Under the pieces are notes generated by a model. The model worked only from the letters and a program-made list of their open reading frames with translations. It was not told the origin of the DNA and ran no database searches. This document shows positions 18,784 to 26,588 of a stretch of DNA of 64,000 bases, piece by piece; within the stretch, counting starts at the first letter, position 1, and every line of letters begins with the position of its first letter. The translations under genes and the position numbers were made by a program. The stretch covers positions 62,001 to 126,000 of the forward strand of contig JAIPIF010000003.1 in the NCBI GenBank assembly GCA_021734785.1. Direction: 5' to 3'. This stretch comes from Candidatus Altimarinota bacterium (GTDB lineage Bacteria > Patescibacteriota > Gracilibacteria > UBA4473).

Positions 18784-19010
18784 TCTGTTTGCTCTGCAAC
18801 AATCAGCTGGTTTATCGACTGAGCCCCGCTTGGGCTTTTGCCGAAACCGGTAAAAAGAGTATCTCATGCCTCGACTGTGCGTTAGGCAAACACTTAAAGC
18901 AAGGAGCTTCTGACAATCCAAAGCCAAAGGGTTAGCATTCCCCCCCGTATGACTGCTAAACCCCATGTGCAAAACCGAGCTGACAAACGATATTAATTGT
19001 TTTAAAACAA
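18784..19010 (-). promoter_or_regulatory. Structured 5' region of the fasciclin gene
   Basis: On the minus strand this 227-nt stretch begins with the perfect palindrome TTGTTTTAAAACAA (18997-19010) directly after the stop of the LOG-family gene. A strong hairpin follows with arms like GGGTTAGCA/TGCTAACCC and a loop carrying seven Gs (18930-18965). A GC hairpin with arms AGCCC/GGGCT lies about 40 nt before the ATG at 18783. No clear promoter is seen. It could be a cis-acting RNA, or partly coding if a longer N-terminus is used. No known riboswitch consensus was recognised. Confidence 0.4.
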
Positions 19011-19661
19011 CTAAATTTCGTACTTCTTCGAATCGAGTTTTTTGCCTTCGCCATGGTCTTGGAACTGTTTGTAGAAATCAAAAATCAATTCCTGTGCTTC
19101 ATCGTTGGATTTGACATTGTAGACAAAGTCCAGGTCTTCGGGACTGATCAATTCCCGCGGCAGCATTTCCTCGCGGACCCAGCGCCGCACCAGATGCCAC
19201 ATCTCTCCGTGCAGGATGATCGGCATCTTGGGCACATGATGCACCTGCACCAGCTGCCAGGAATAAAAAAGCTCCAGCGCTGTCCCAATCCCCCCCGGCA
19301 TCACCACGACGACATTGGATATTTTCATGAACGTTTCGAGCCGGCTTGAAAATTTCTGGAAGTGGCGTTTGATGTCGAGATGTTTGTTGCCTTTGCTCTC
19401 ATGCGGGAGCTCGATGGTCAGTCCGATAGAATGAGCCTCCCCGGCACAGCCGGTGCGGTGTCCGTAGTTGGCGGCTTCCATCAGTCCCGGTCCCCCGCCG
19501 GTCACGATGTCGATGTCGCGCTTGCCGATTTCTTCGGCCAGACTGAAAGTTTGTTTGTAGATTTCGTCCTCTGGCTGGATGCGCGCTGAGCCAAAAATCG
19601 CCACGCGAAACTTTTCGGGGATGATTTCGGTGTGGACAGGAAAACCGGTGGTGTCACTCAT
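19011..19661 (-). CDS. LOG/TIGR00730-family Rossmann-fold nucleotide hydrolase
   Basis: 216 residues. Family signatures are GGGPGLMEAANYG (residues about 56-68) and MPGGIGTALELFYSWQL (PGGxGTxxE). The family includes LOG enzymes, which cleave nucleotide 5'-monophosphates to base and ribose 5-phosphate; the common 'lysine decarboxylase' label is misleading. The exact substrate is unknown. It is transcribed from its own CTGACG-17-TACAAT promoter. The stop is followed at once by the palindrome opening the fasciclin 5' region. Confidence 0.9.
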   Translation of the reverse strand: MSDTTGFPVHTEIIPEKFRVAIFGSARIQPEDEIYKQTFSLAEEIGKRDIDIVTGGGPGLMEAANYGHRTGCAGEAHSIGLTIELPHESKGNKHLDIKRHFQKFSSRLETFMKISNVVVVMPGGIGTALELFYSWQLVQVHHVPKMPIILHGEMWHLVRRWVREEMLPRELISPEDLDFVYNVKSNDEAQELIFDFYKQFQDHGEGKKLDSKKYEI

Positions 19662-19687
19662 TGTTGAAAGGGAAAAAGTTCTCGCCC

Positions 19688-19716
19688 ATTGTAGCGGCAG
19701 GAAAAATTTTCGTCAG
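19688..19716 (-). promoter_or_regulatory. Promoter of the LOG-family gene
   Basis: Minus strand CTGACG (19711-19716), 17 bp, TACAAT (19688-19693); expected leader about 20 nt. Confidence 0.75.
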
Positions 19717-19781
19717 GTTTTTTGGAGAGAATTTTTGGGAAATAAAAAACACTTCCCCACTCAGCAAAGAATTTTATTGGC

Positions 19782-21149
19782 TCAGGCAAAATACTTTTCC
19801 TCCAACACTGTTTTGAGTTCGGAAATCTGGATCCGCTCCTGCTCCATCGTGTCACGATCGCGGATGGTGACGGTGTCGTCTTTGAGCGAATCGTAGTCGA
19901 CGGTCACACACACCGGCGTTCCGATCTCGTCGTGGCGGCGGTACCGTTTGCCGATCGCGCCCCCATCGTCGTACTGGATGAGCCCGAGCGGTTGAAGAGA
20001 TTTCAAAATTTCCTGTGCTTTTTCGGGCAGAGCGTCTTTTTTCATCAGCGGAAATATTGCGACTTTGACCGGAGCCATCGCAGAAGCAAGTTTTAGGACT
20101 GTTCGCTCGCTGCCGTCCTCCAGCGTTTCCTCGGTGTACCCTTCACAAAGAATCGCCAAAACCGTCCGATCCACCCCAAACGTCGGCTCCAGCACGTGGG
20201 GAACAAACGGCTCCTCGCCCTCGTCGCGCCAGCGGAGCTTTTGGTTCGAAAATTTTTCGTGCTGCGAGAGATCGAAGTCCGTCCGGTACGCCAGCCCGTA
20301 CAGCTCTTTTTTTCCAAACGGGAAATCGTACTCGATGTCGATCGTGCGTTTGGAGTAGTGCGACAGTTTTTCTTTTGGATGCTCGTAGTCGTGCAGGTGT
20401 TTTGCCGACAAACCGATGTCAGCACACCACTGTTTCATTGCAGTAAACCACTCGTCGAAGAGCTTTTCCCAGCCGTCGGGGCGAATGAAGTACTCGATCT
20501 CCATCTGCTCAAACTCAATCACACGGAAAATGAAGTTTCCGGGCGTGATTTCGTTGCGAAACGCCTTGCCGATCTGCCCGATCCCGAAGGGAAGTTTTAC
20601 CCGCGTGGAATCGGTGACGTTTTTGTAGTCGAGAAAGATCGCCTGCGCGGTCTCCGGACGGAGGTAGGCCGTCGACTCTTCTCCGGTTTTGGCCATCTCG
20701 GTGGAGAACATCAGATTAAATTTTCGCACCGCCGTCCAGTCCTGCGCGCCACACTGCGGACATTTTATTTCGTTTTCGGCGATCAGTTTGCCCACATCCG
20801 CGTCCGAGAGGCCTTCGCAATCAATGTCGAGCGCTGACTCAACCAGATGATCCGCACGAAAACGTGTTTTGCACTGTTTGCAGTCCACCAGCTGGTCGTT
20901 GAAATTATCGAGATGCCCACTCGCCTGCCAGGTTTTGGGATGCAAGAGAATGGGACCGTCAATTCCCACCATGTCCTGCCGATCACGGACAAATCGTTTC
21001 CACCAGAGATCCGTGATATTTTTTTTGATTTCTGAGCCCAGCGGTCCGTACGAGTACGAGTTGGCAAATCCGCCATAAATTTCGGAACTCGGAAAAATAA
21101 TTCCGCGGCGTTTGCAGAGGGCAACGATTTTTTCCATGGATTTTTGCAT
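19782..21149 (-). CDS. glyS: Glycyl-tRNA synthetase, dimeric (alpha2) type
   Basis: 455 residues from the ATG at 21149 (the ATG at 21137 is an alternative); the longer frame crosses the promoter. It belongs to the single-chain GRS1 type and not the two-subunit E. coli type: KRRGIIFPSSEIYGGFANSY near the N-terminus, a zinc-binding module (DCKQCKTRFRADH ... IKCPQCGAQDW), class II motif 2 (FGIGQIGKAFRNEITPGNFIFRV), and motif 3 (PTFGVDRTVLAIL), then the anticodon-binding domain. It charges tRNA-Gly in the cytoplasm. Divergent from the 21284 gene, with both promoters in the 134-bp gap. Confidence 0.97.
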   Translation of the reverse strand: MQKSMEKIVALCKRRGIIFPSSEIYGGFANSYSYGPLGSEIKKNITDLWWKRFVRDRQDMVGIDGPILLHPKTWQASGHLDNFNDQLVDCKQCKTRFRADHLVESALDIDCEGLSDADVGKLIAENEIKCPQCGAQDWTAVRKFNLMFSTEMAKTGEESTAYLRPETAQAIFLDYKNVTDSTRVKLPFGIGQIGKAFRNEITPGNFIFRVIEFEQMEIEYFIRPDGWEKLFDEWFTAMKQWCADIGLSAKHLHDYEHPKEKLSHYSKRTIDIEYDFPFGKKELYGLAYRTDFDLSQHEKFSNQKLRWRDEGEEPFVPHVLEPTFGVDRTVLAILCEGYTEETLEDGSERTVLKLASAMAPVKVAIFPLMKKDALPEKAQEILKSLQPLGLIQYDDGGAIGKRYRRHDEIGTPVCVTVDYDSLKDDTVTIRDRDTMEQERIQISELKTVLEEKYFA

Positions 21150-21178
21150 CCGGGACACCTTAATAATAAATCGCCGGC

Positions 21179-21207
21179 ATCGTACCAAATTTGCGGGAAA
21201 TGTCGAA
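21179..21207 (-). promoter_or_regulatory. Promoter of glyS
   Basis: Minus strand TTCGAC (21202-21207), 17 bp, TACGAT (21179-21184). Confidence 0.72.
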
Positions 21208-21224
21208 TTTCCGCGCGATTGGGG

Positions 21225-21253
21225 TTGAAAAAGCTGTTCTTTTTTGGTACAAT
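21225..21253 (+). promoter_or_regulatory. Promoter of the 21284 gene
   Basis: TTGAAA (21225-21230), 17 bp ending TTGG, TACAAT (21248-21253). It is back to back with the glyS promoter, so the two share about 75 bp of control region. Confidence 0.87.
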
Positions 21254-21283
21254 TCCCTGAATCGCTCAAAAACAAACTCTCAA

Positions 21284-21850
21284 ATGAACGACGCCGACAT
21301 GCTCAAAAAAATCCATGACGCGCTCCAAAGCGCCAAGGCCTCGTGTGCTGCGGCGGAAAAATGGGCCCGTCAATACGCCGACGCGCAGGGGCTGGAGCTC
21401 GATCCGGTGCGTGCCAGAGCCAAAGAGATTGAAAATGAAGAGATGGAAGAAGACGGCGATGTTCGCATTTTGGAAGGGATTTTTGACGGGCAAAATATGA
21501 TCACCCCGGACAATCAAAAGTACCCCGTGCCGGCAAATTATGCGTCGAAATCGAAACTCGTCGAGGGCGACAAGATGAAACTCATGATCCAGCCAAATGG
21601 CGCCTTTGTGTACAAACAGATCGAACTGATCCCCCGAAAACTCTTGACGGGAAAACTCATTCTGGACGGCAATCAGTACAAAGTCCTCACCGACACTCAG
21701 GATTTCAATGTCCTGTACGCCTCGGTGACCTTCTTTCACGGCAAGGTCGGTGACACCGTCACGATCATTCTCCCGGAGGATGGCCTGGCTGGCTGGGCGG
21801 CGATTGAAAACATCATCCCCGCAGACAAAGCTGTCGAGGTGGAGTCTTAA
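21284..21850 (+). CDS. Conserved-looking protein of unknown function
   Basis: 188 residues. The start at 21284 follows the promoter by about 24 nt. The N-terminal 55 residues form an acidic/basic helical segment, followed by a beta-rich domain (LEGIFDGQNMITPDNQKY ... KLVEGDKMKLMI ... KLLTGKLI ... FFHGKVGDTVTIILPED) that resembles OB or elongation-factor-like folds in strand pattern. It is soluble, with no signal peptide. Its strong promoter and terminator suggest a well-expressed housekeeping gene. I do not recognise the family. The last codons and stop are duplicated: TGGAGTCTTAAAGA occurs twice at 21841-21868. Confidence 0.85.
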   Translation: MNDADMLKKIHDALQSAKASCAAAEKWARQYADAQGLELDPVRARAKEIENEEMEEDGDVRILEGIFDGQNMITPDNQKYPVPANYASKSKLVEGDKMKLMIQPNGAFVYKQIELIPRKLLTGKLILDGNQYKVLTDTQDFNVLYASVTFFHGKVGDTVTIILPEDGLAGWAAIENIIPADKAVEVES

Positions 21851-21887
21851 AGATGGAGTCTTAAAGAAATATTTTTGAAAAAGTTCA

Positions 21888-21917
21888 AACCCGGGTTCTA
21901 GAACCCGGGTTCGTTTT
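21888..21917 (+). terminator. Terminator of the 21284 gene
   Basis: Perfect palindrome AACCCGGGTTC/GAACCCGGGTT (21888-21911) followed by TCGTTTTT. Confidence 0.9.
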
Positions 21918-21965
21918 TAAAAAATTCCTGAGACACCAAAATGCCCTCTCAGTTCTTGGAGAAGG

Positions 21966-22042
21966 TGGCGAGAACGACGGGACTCGAACCCGCGACCTCC
22001 GCCGTGACAGGGCGGCGCTCTAACCAGCTGAGCTACGCTCTC
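21966..22042 (-). tRNA. tRNA-Asp (GTC)
   Basis: 77 nt including an encoded CCA. The acceptor stem GAGAGCG pairs with CGTTCTC (one G-T), discriminator G, D-arm GCTCAGCTGGTTAGAGC, anticodon loop CTGTCAC with GTC, T-loop TTCGAGT. It lies between two minus-strand transcription units and has its own promoter. Confidence 0.97.
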
Positions 22043-22055
22043 GCAGCGCGGAAGG

Positions 22056-22083
22056 ATTGTAAGAATTCCTTTGAAAAGGTCAA
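22056..22083 (-). promoter_or_regulatory. Promoter of tRNA-Asp
   Basis: Minus strand TTGACC (22078-22083), 16 bp, TACAAT (22056-22061), 13 nt before the mature tRNA 5' end. Confidence 0.85.
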
Positions 22084-22097
22084 ATTTTTTCGCACAA

Positions 22098-22133
22098 GAA
22101 AAAATCCCTGACAACAATTTGTGCCAGGGATTT
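22098..22133 (-). terminator. Terminator of the 22150 gene
   Basis: Minus strand AAATCCCTG ... CAGGGATTT (9-bp stem, 14-nt loop) running into TTTTTTC. Confidence 0.85.
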
Positions 22134-22149
22134 CAAATGGTCGGAAAAA

Positions 22150-22575
22150 CTACTTATATTTTTCATTTACCAAATTCTTTATTCCGAAACGATGTGCCAC
22201 CATTCCGGAATCTGCCCAAACTCGATGTATCGAGTCTGATTCTTTGGCAGTAGGCAAATACTTTTGTGCCTTTTTTGAATAAAACCATTTTTTTAATTTT
22301 TTTTGGAATTGGCCGTTCATTTCTTCTGCAGATGCGGGTGATTCCAGGATCACCTGCTCACACAGTGAATCAAACACTGGGTCAGGTACTGATGATCCGA
22401 TAACTCCGAACCGTTCGTTCTCTACCACAGAAAGAAAAACATCTCTTTCTTGTGGAGAAACTTTTTTAGTTACATCCCGGTCATATTTTCCCACCGGAGG
22501 CAGGAATATCAGAATGATTCCTAAAAAAAGCATTCCAAATAAGAGGTATTTCCAAATATTTTCTTCTCTTTTCAT
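22150..22575 (-). CDS. Small single-pass membrane protein of unknown function
   Basis: 141 residues from ATG 22575: MKREENIWKYLLFGMLFLGIILIFLPPVG, i.e. a basic N-terminus and one membrane helix (about residues 10-27), then a soluble domain of about 110 residues with one Cys. The start is uncertain: a TTG at 22608, in frame, is preceded at 5 nt by AGGAGG, the only clear Shine-Dalgarno sequence I noticed in this window, and would add 11 residues (MKINYKLKNKV). The leader from the promoter at 22736 is about 120-155 nt, long for this genome. AT-rich; no family recognised. Confidence 0.75.
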   Translation of the reverse strand: MKREENIWKYLLFGMLFLGIILIFLPPVGKYDRDVTKKVSPQERDVFLSVVENERFGVIGSSVPDPVFDSLCEQVILESPASAEEMNGQFQKKLKKWFYSKKAQKYLPTAKESDSIHRVWADSGMVAHRFGIKNLVNEKYK

Positions 22576-22602
22576 AACTTTGTTTTTTAATTTATAATTT
22601 AT

Positions 22603-22622
22603 TTTCAAATCTCCCTCCTGCC
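22603..22622 (-). promoter_or_regulatory. Possible Shine-Dalgarno with TTG start
   Basis: Minus strand AGGAGG, 5-nt spacer, TTG at 22608. It would start the membrane protein 11 codons upstream of the ATG at 22575. Confidence 0.45.
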
Positions 22623-22735
22623 CGCGCGACACGAACAAAACGGAGATCTGAAAATCGTAGTTTTCACCGACACGAAAAAGAACATTGAGCATCTGTTTTT
22701 TGTGATTTCACAGAAAATCAGACACCACAACCGAC

Positions 22736-22763
22736 AGTGTACACAAAAAATAGATTTTGTCAA
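22736..22763 (-). promoter_or_regulatory. Promoter of the 22150 gene
   Basis: Minus strand TTGACA (22758-22763), 16 bp, TACACT (22736-22741). It sits right behind the epimerase stop codon. Confidence 0.85.
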
Positions 22764-22770
22764 TCCCCTC

Positions 22771-23754
22771 TCAAACTTTCCCCGACTTTTTCAACAAATC
22801 CGAGCTCGTCTCGCGAATTTTTTTCGGATCCAACTCTTTGACCTGCGCGCGAATGCCGGATTTCAGATCCACCGTCGGCGCGTACCCGAGCGTCTTTTGA
22901 ATTTTGGAAATGTCCGCGTGCTGCCCCTGGACGTACGTCTCGGTGACCGGATTGGGAATGTACTTGGCGGGAACATTTGTACCAAACGCTTCGTTGATCA
23001 GAGACAAAATTTCATTAAAACTCGCAAACTCCCCGGTGCCGATGTTAAACACTTCGCTCCCCAGTGTTGCGTCAAACTCGATCGCCCGCGTGATCCCCTG
23101 CACCACATCGGCGACATTGGTGAAATCGCGAAACTGCTCGCCATCACCAAAAATGATCGGCGACTCCCCCCGTGCCACGTCCCAGACAAACTGCGAGATC
23201 ATGTTGGCAAACTGCCCCTTTGCCTCCTCGTGCGGTCCGTACACCGACATAAATCGAAACCCGACCGTTTCAATTTCTGGAAACTGTTGTGTGTAGCAGC
23301 GCGCACAGTGCTCGTACAGAAATTTCGTCACGGCGTAGTGATTGGGCGGCGTGACTTCTTGGGATTCCACCAGCGGGGTGGGGTTGTTGGCGTAGAGCGA
23401 AGAGGTGGAGGCGTACAGAAATTTTTTGGCTCCCGTCTGTCGTGCAAACTGCAGTGTTTGTGTGAAACTCTCGACAGAGTTTCGGTACCCGTCGACAAAT
23501 CCGTCTCCCCCAAACATCGGCGCAGAGCTCGTCCCCGCCAGATGAAGTACGGCGTCAAACTGATCCCCGCATTTTTGGAGATCCTCAAGACGGCAGGCAT
23601 CGCCTTTGATAAATTTTACCGCGGGATCGAGATTATCCGGATCACCGAGAAAAAGGTTGTCCAGCGCCACCACGTCAAACTTCTCGCGATTGAGGTTGCA
23701 AAAATTCGAGCCGATAAATCCTGCGCCACCGGTCACCAGTATTTTTTTCTTCAT
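22771..23754 (-). CDS. NAD-dependent sugar-nucleotide epimerase/dehydratase (extended SDR)
   Basis: 327 residues. The Rossmann motif TGGAGFIGSNF lies near the N-terminus, the conserved DVVALDNLFLG follows, and the catalytic set STSSLY ... HYAVTKF gives the YxxxK pair. Also GFRFMSVYGPHE and VFNIGTGE, typical of UDP-glucose 4-epimerase or ADP-heptose epimerase relatives. It probably interconverts nucleotide sugars for surface glycans; the exact substrate is not readable. The ATG at 23754 lies two bases after the stop of the upstream membrane-protein gene, so the two are co-transcribed. Confidence 0.93.
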   Translation of the reverse strand: MKKKILVTGGAGFIGSNFCNLNREKFDVVALDNLFLGDPDNLDPAVKFIKGDACRLEDLQKCGDQFDAVLHLAGTSSAPMFGGDGFVDGYRNSVESFTQTLQFARQTGAKKFLYASTSSLYANNPTPLVESQEVTPPNHYAVTKFLYEHCARCYTQQFPEIETVGFRFMSVYGPHEEAKGQFANMISQFVWDVARGESPIIFGDGEQFRDFTNVADVVQGITRAIEFDATLGSEVFNIGTGEFASFNEILSLINEAFGTNVPAKYIPNPVTETYVQGQHADISKIQKTLGYAPTVDLKSGIRAQVKELDPKKIRETSSDLLKKSGKV

Positions 23755-23756
23755 GA

Positions 23757-25952
23757 TCAAACAGGTTCACATGCATCAGGACAACTTCCCCCACAGTCAA
23801 TTCCCTCCTCGTCGCCATTTTTGATCCCGTCTGCACAGGTGGGCTCTGGAGAGGAAACTTCGCAGGCAGTGGGACAAGAGCCGCCGCAATCGACCCCCTC
23901 TTCATCGCCATTTTGAATGCCATCCGTGCAGGTCGGTTCGACGGGACACGCCTCACAGACACCGCCACAGTCAACATCCGTTTCATCTTGATTTTGAATG
24001 CCATCGGTGCAGGTTTCGGCTGGTGCACAAGCATCACACACACCGCCGCAGTCAACCCCGGTTTCGTCTTGATTCTGAATGCCATCCTGACACGTCTCTG
24101 GCACAGGGCACGGATCACAGCTTCCGCCACAATCCACGCCGGTTTCGTCGCCATTTTGAATTTCATCGGTGCAGGTCGGCTCGAGCTCTGTGGATTCAAC
24201 GGGTTCGCAGGCATCTGGACAAGTCCCCCCGCAGTCAACTCCCTCTTCGTCGCCATTTTGAATGCCGTCCGTGCAGGTCGGTTCTGGCGTCTGGGATTCC
24301 TCAAGCGCTGTCTGAAACTCAATGAGTTTTTGACGAAATTCTTCCCAACTGGTGGCAGCAAGTGCCTCGGTGAGATGTGAAAAGTACGCTTCGTCGGTCA
24401 CACCTTTTTCGAGATACAGCGGCGCCGACCAGTACTCGCGGTACTGTTTTGCTTTTTGGTTGAAATGGTCCACGAGCAGCTGACTGACAAACTTTCGGTT
24501 GCCCTCAGTGTTGATCTCTTGCTGCGGAGTCAAAATGTCGAGCGCTGCGTCACGAACTTCCGGGAAAATATCGATCTGGGTGACCGTTTCTTCATTCAAT
24601 CGCTGAATCACCGTCTCCGCACTCTCCGCCCCCTGAAACGCCCGCTGGATTTTGCGCGGAAATTCCTCCTCGCGCTGCCCAGTGATCAGGTAATTTTTGG
24701 TCACATCCAGCTGGGCCCAGGCGATGGGAAAATCATTTTTGAATCCCTCCGTGATCTGCTGAATGAGAAAATTGCGCTGTTCACGATTTTGGCTTCCCTG
24801 TTTTCGCTCGCGCATCATCAGGATGCTCGCGTGATTGAAAATCTGTGCCCGAAAGTCCAGAAATCCTGCTTCGACACTTTCTTCGACCGCTTCCTCCACT
24901 ACAGTTTCTATGTCCATCGGTTCAGCCGGTTGGCTGGGGACTGGATCCGGCGTGCTCGGCTCTGGGGGATTTCCGGGATCTGGAGCGAGGGGCTCGGTCG
25001 GAGTACTGGTCTGCGGAACCCGTTTTTGGACCGCAGCCACTAGCTTTTCTCCCACGCCGGGGAGGTCTTTGGAAATTTGATCTGAGACCGCCTGTGCTCG
25101 CTCTGGATTTTCAGCGATCAATTTTGCCGCCAGCTTTAGGTCGTCCGTCGTGGTGATCTTTGGGGGCTCATACAGTGTGAGTGTGATACTTTCAATTTTA
25201 TCCGCAGAGACGATCAGCGGTTTGTTTTGAAAGAGAACCGTTTCTTTTGTTTGGAGCTCTTCGCCTGCTCCCGATTCAATCAGACTTTTGGCAAAATTTG
25301 ATGTTGAGCTCAGATACAGGTCTTTGGTCAGCAGAAGAAAAATACGCTGTTGATTGCGATCGAGAATTTTGACATTGGGGCCAATGGCCAAGTCCCCACG
25401 CCCTTCGACCAGTTCGTACGGGAGCTTTCCCACGGGCACGCCCGTTTCAAAGGCAATCATGTCGTTGATTTTGGCAATTTCCTCTGCCTCCCCAATCAAC
25501 CGCCCCACAATCGGTTTGGCCCCTCCAAATCCAGGGGGAATTTCTGGAAACACATACTTGGCATAGAGCGGTGTCCAGACGATCAGGAGCACAATTCCAA
25601 TCAGTTCCAGTCGGCGATAAATTCGATGACGGCGTTGGTTTTTGAGCGCTGTCTGCTTGCGCCTTTGCTGGGGGGTCATCATTTGGCGTCGTTTTTTTTC
25701 ACGCTTGGCAAAGACCGATCGCCCCAACTGGACAAATATCCATACCAAAAGCGGTCCAATCGCTGTCACGACCAAAAACATGATTCCCACAAACATGTAT
25801 CGCAGTTGTAAGAGCTCAAATTCAAAGCTCCCCAGTGTCCGCAGATAAATATTGAAAATGACCGTTCCCAAAATGTAGAAAAAAATCGAGAGGGCCAAGA
25901 AATATTTGGCTCCGTTTCGCTCAAGGATTTGTTCGAGGGTTTGTCCAGCCAT
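23757..25952 (-). CDS. Membrane protein with six C-terminal Cys-rich DGIQNG repeats
   Basis: 731 residues from ATG 25952; the longer frame begins inside the promoter -10 box. Two N-terminal helices (FLALSIFFYILGTVIFNIYL; YMFVGIMFLVVTAIGPLLVWIF) are followed by a basic loop, a third helix (LELIGIVLLIVWTPLYAKYVF), and a large extracytoplasmic region with an ESIT-type beta segment, a Pro-rich linker and helical segments. It ends in six tandem repeats of the type TCTDGIQNGDEEGVDCGG followed by two or three further Cys (23757-24283). Such repeats occur in secreted proteins and are thought to form small disulfide modules. Function unknown; operon with the epimerase. Confidence 0.88.
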   Translation of the reverse strand: MAGQTLEQILERNGAKYFLALSIFFYILGTVIFNIYLRTLGSFEFELLQLRYMFVGIMFLVVTAIGPLLVWIFVQLGRSVFAKREKKRRQMMTPQQRRKQTALKNQRRHRIYRRLELIGIVLLIVWTPLYAKYVFPEIPPGFGGAKPIVGRLIGEAEEIAKINDMIAFETGVPVGKLPYELVEGRGDLAIGPNVKILDRNQQRIFLLLTKDLYLSSTSNFAKSLIESGAGEELQTKETVLFQNKPLIVSADKIESITLTLYEPPKITTTDDLKLAAKLIAENPERAQAVSDQISKDLPGVGEKLVAAVQKRVPQTSTPTEPLAPDPGNPPEPSTPDPVPSQPAEPMDIETVVEEAVEESVEAGFLDFRAQIFNHASILMMRERKQGSQNREQRNFLIQQITEGFKNDFPIAWAQLDVTKNYLITGQREEEFPRKIQRAFQGAESAETVIQRLNEETVTQIDIFPEVRDAALDILTPQQEINTEGNRKFVSQLLVDHFNQKAKQYREYWSAPLYLEKGVTDEAYFSHLTEALAATSWEEFRQKLIEFQTALEESQTPEPTCTDGIQNGDEEGVDCGGTCPDACEPVESTELEPTCTDEIQNGDETGVDCGGSCDPCPVPETCQDGIQNQDETGVDCGGVCDACAPAETCTDGIQNQDETDVDCGGVCEACPVEPTCTDGIQNGDEEGVDCGGSCPTACEVSSPEPTCADGIKNGDEEGIDCGGSCPDACEPV
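23760..24283 (-). repeat. Six coding repeats encoding Cys-rich modules
   Basis: Six copies of about 26-36 codons with the core TCxDGIQNxDExGVDCGG plus C-x(2-4)-C. Copies one and five have near-identical DNA (caggtcgg/ccatccgtg on the plus strand), which suggests recent internal duplication. Confidence 0.9.
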
Positions 25953-25976
25953 ACATCGGGAAAAAAGAACGCGCTC

Positions 25977-26004
25977 AGCGTACAAATTTTTTCAAAAAGC
26001 GCAA
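25977..26004 (-). promoter_or_regulatory. Promoter of the Cys-repeat membrane-protein operon
   Basis: Minus strand TTGCGC (25999-26004), 16 bp, TACGCT (25977-25982). Confidence 0.65.
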
Positions 26005-26018
26005 TGCCTTCTCGTTTC

Positions 26019-26483
26019 TTACTTCTTTATTTTCCGGGCAACGGTTTTGACTTCTTTTTTGGCACGTTTGCTTGCTTTTCCTGCCCGCTTTGTCGCTGAT
26101 TTTCGAAGCGACCCCGCTTTTTTGGTAGCAGAAGTTTTCAGTTTCCCCGCCGCCTCTTTCGCTTCCTGAGAGAGCCGTTCAAATTCTGCCTGCACTCTTT
26201 CACCGGCATCTTCTCCCAAGGATTCGGCTTTTTCTGCCAGCTCGTCAAAATGGACACGCAACTGTCGGACTGCCTGCTGGATATGCTCTGAGCTTTCGAC
26301 CCAACCTCTCGCTTCATTCCACATTTCCATTTTGCTGTCGACGACATCATGTCCTAGGTCTTTGAGCGGTGTTTTGGATTGTTTCAAGCGTGAACGCAAT
26401 TCTCTGCCCGGTCGCTGCGCAAAAAGGAGCCCCAAAAAGTATCCTGCGGCGATCGTGCTCCAGATTTTGAAAAGTTTTTTCAT
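26019..26483 (-). CDS. YtxH-like membrane-anchored protein with histone H1-like tail
   Basis: 154 residues. The N-terminus KIWSTIAAGYFLGLLFAQRPGRELRSRL matches the YtxH pattern (a Gly-rich membrane helix, GLLFAxxPGxELR). A helical amphipathic middle (about 35-110) follows, then a tail of about 45 residues made almost only of Lys, Ala, Arg, Ser and Thr (SATKKAGSLRKSATKRAGKASKRAKKEVKTVARKIKK in pieces), like bacterial H1/HC1 nucleoid proteins. Reading only the sequence, this would be a membrane-anchored protein with a DNA- or polyanion-binding tail. YtxH itself is a general-stress protein of unknown role. Confidence 0.85.
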   Translation of the reverse strand: MKKLFKIWSTIAAGYFLGLLFAQRPGRELRSRLKQSKTPLKDLGHDVVDSKMEMWNEARGWVESSEHIQQAVRQLRVHFDELAEKAESLGEDAGERVQAEFERLSQEAKEAAGKLKTSATKKAGSLRKSATKRAGKASKRAKKEVKTVARKIKK

Positions 26484-26576
26484 GGAAAAAGGAAATTAAG
26501 TCGCTTTTGTTTTACACCGAGACGTTTTTTTTGTAAACTCCGCGCGCACATTTCGCATTGACTTTTTCTTTCTTTT

Positions 26577-26582
26577 TACGAT
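26577..26582 (+). promoter_or_regulatory. -10 box of the purE-like/hisS pair
   Basis: TACGAT, 6 nt before the ATG at 26589. TTGACT (26558-26563) is upstream but at only 13 bp, so the -35 is unclear. Confidence 0.5.
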
Positions 26583-26588
26583 TTGAAA

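Noticed and set aside
18784-19010. c-di-GMP or c-di-AMP riboswitch upstream of the fasciclin gene
   Set aside because: Fragments such as ACGCACAG occur, but the ordered consensus of the known classes is not present.
22702-23916. 404-codon open frame on the plus strand
   Set aside because: It is antisense to the epimerase gene, whose SDR motifs are complete on the minus strand; the plus translation has no domain and is low in coding character.
23760-24283. CRISPR-like periodic repeats
   Set aside because: The period is coding (about 26-36 codons) and units are Cys-rich protein modules; there are no spacers of even size or palindromic repeats.
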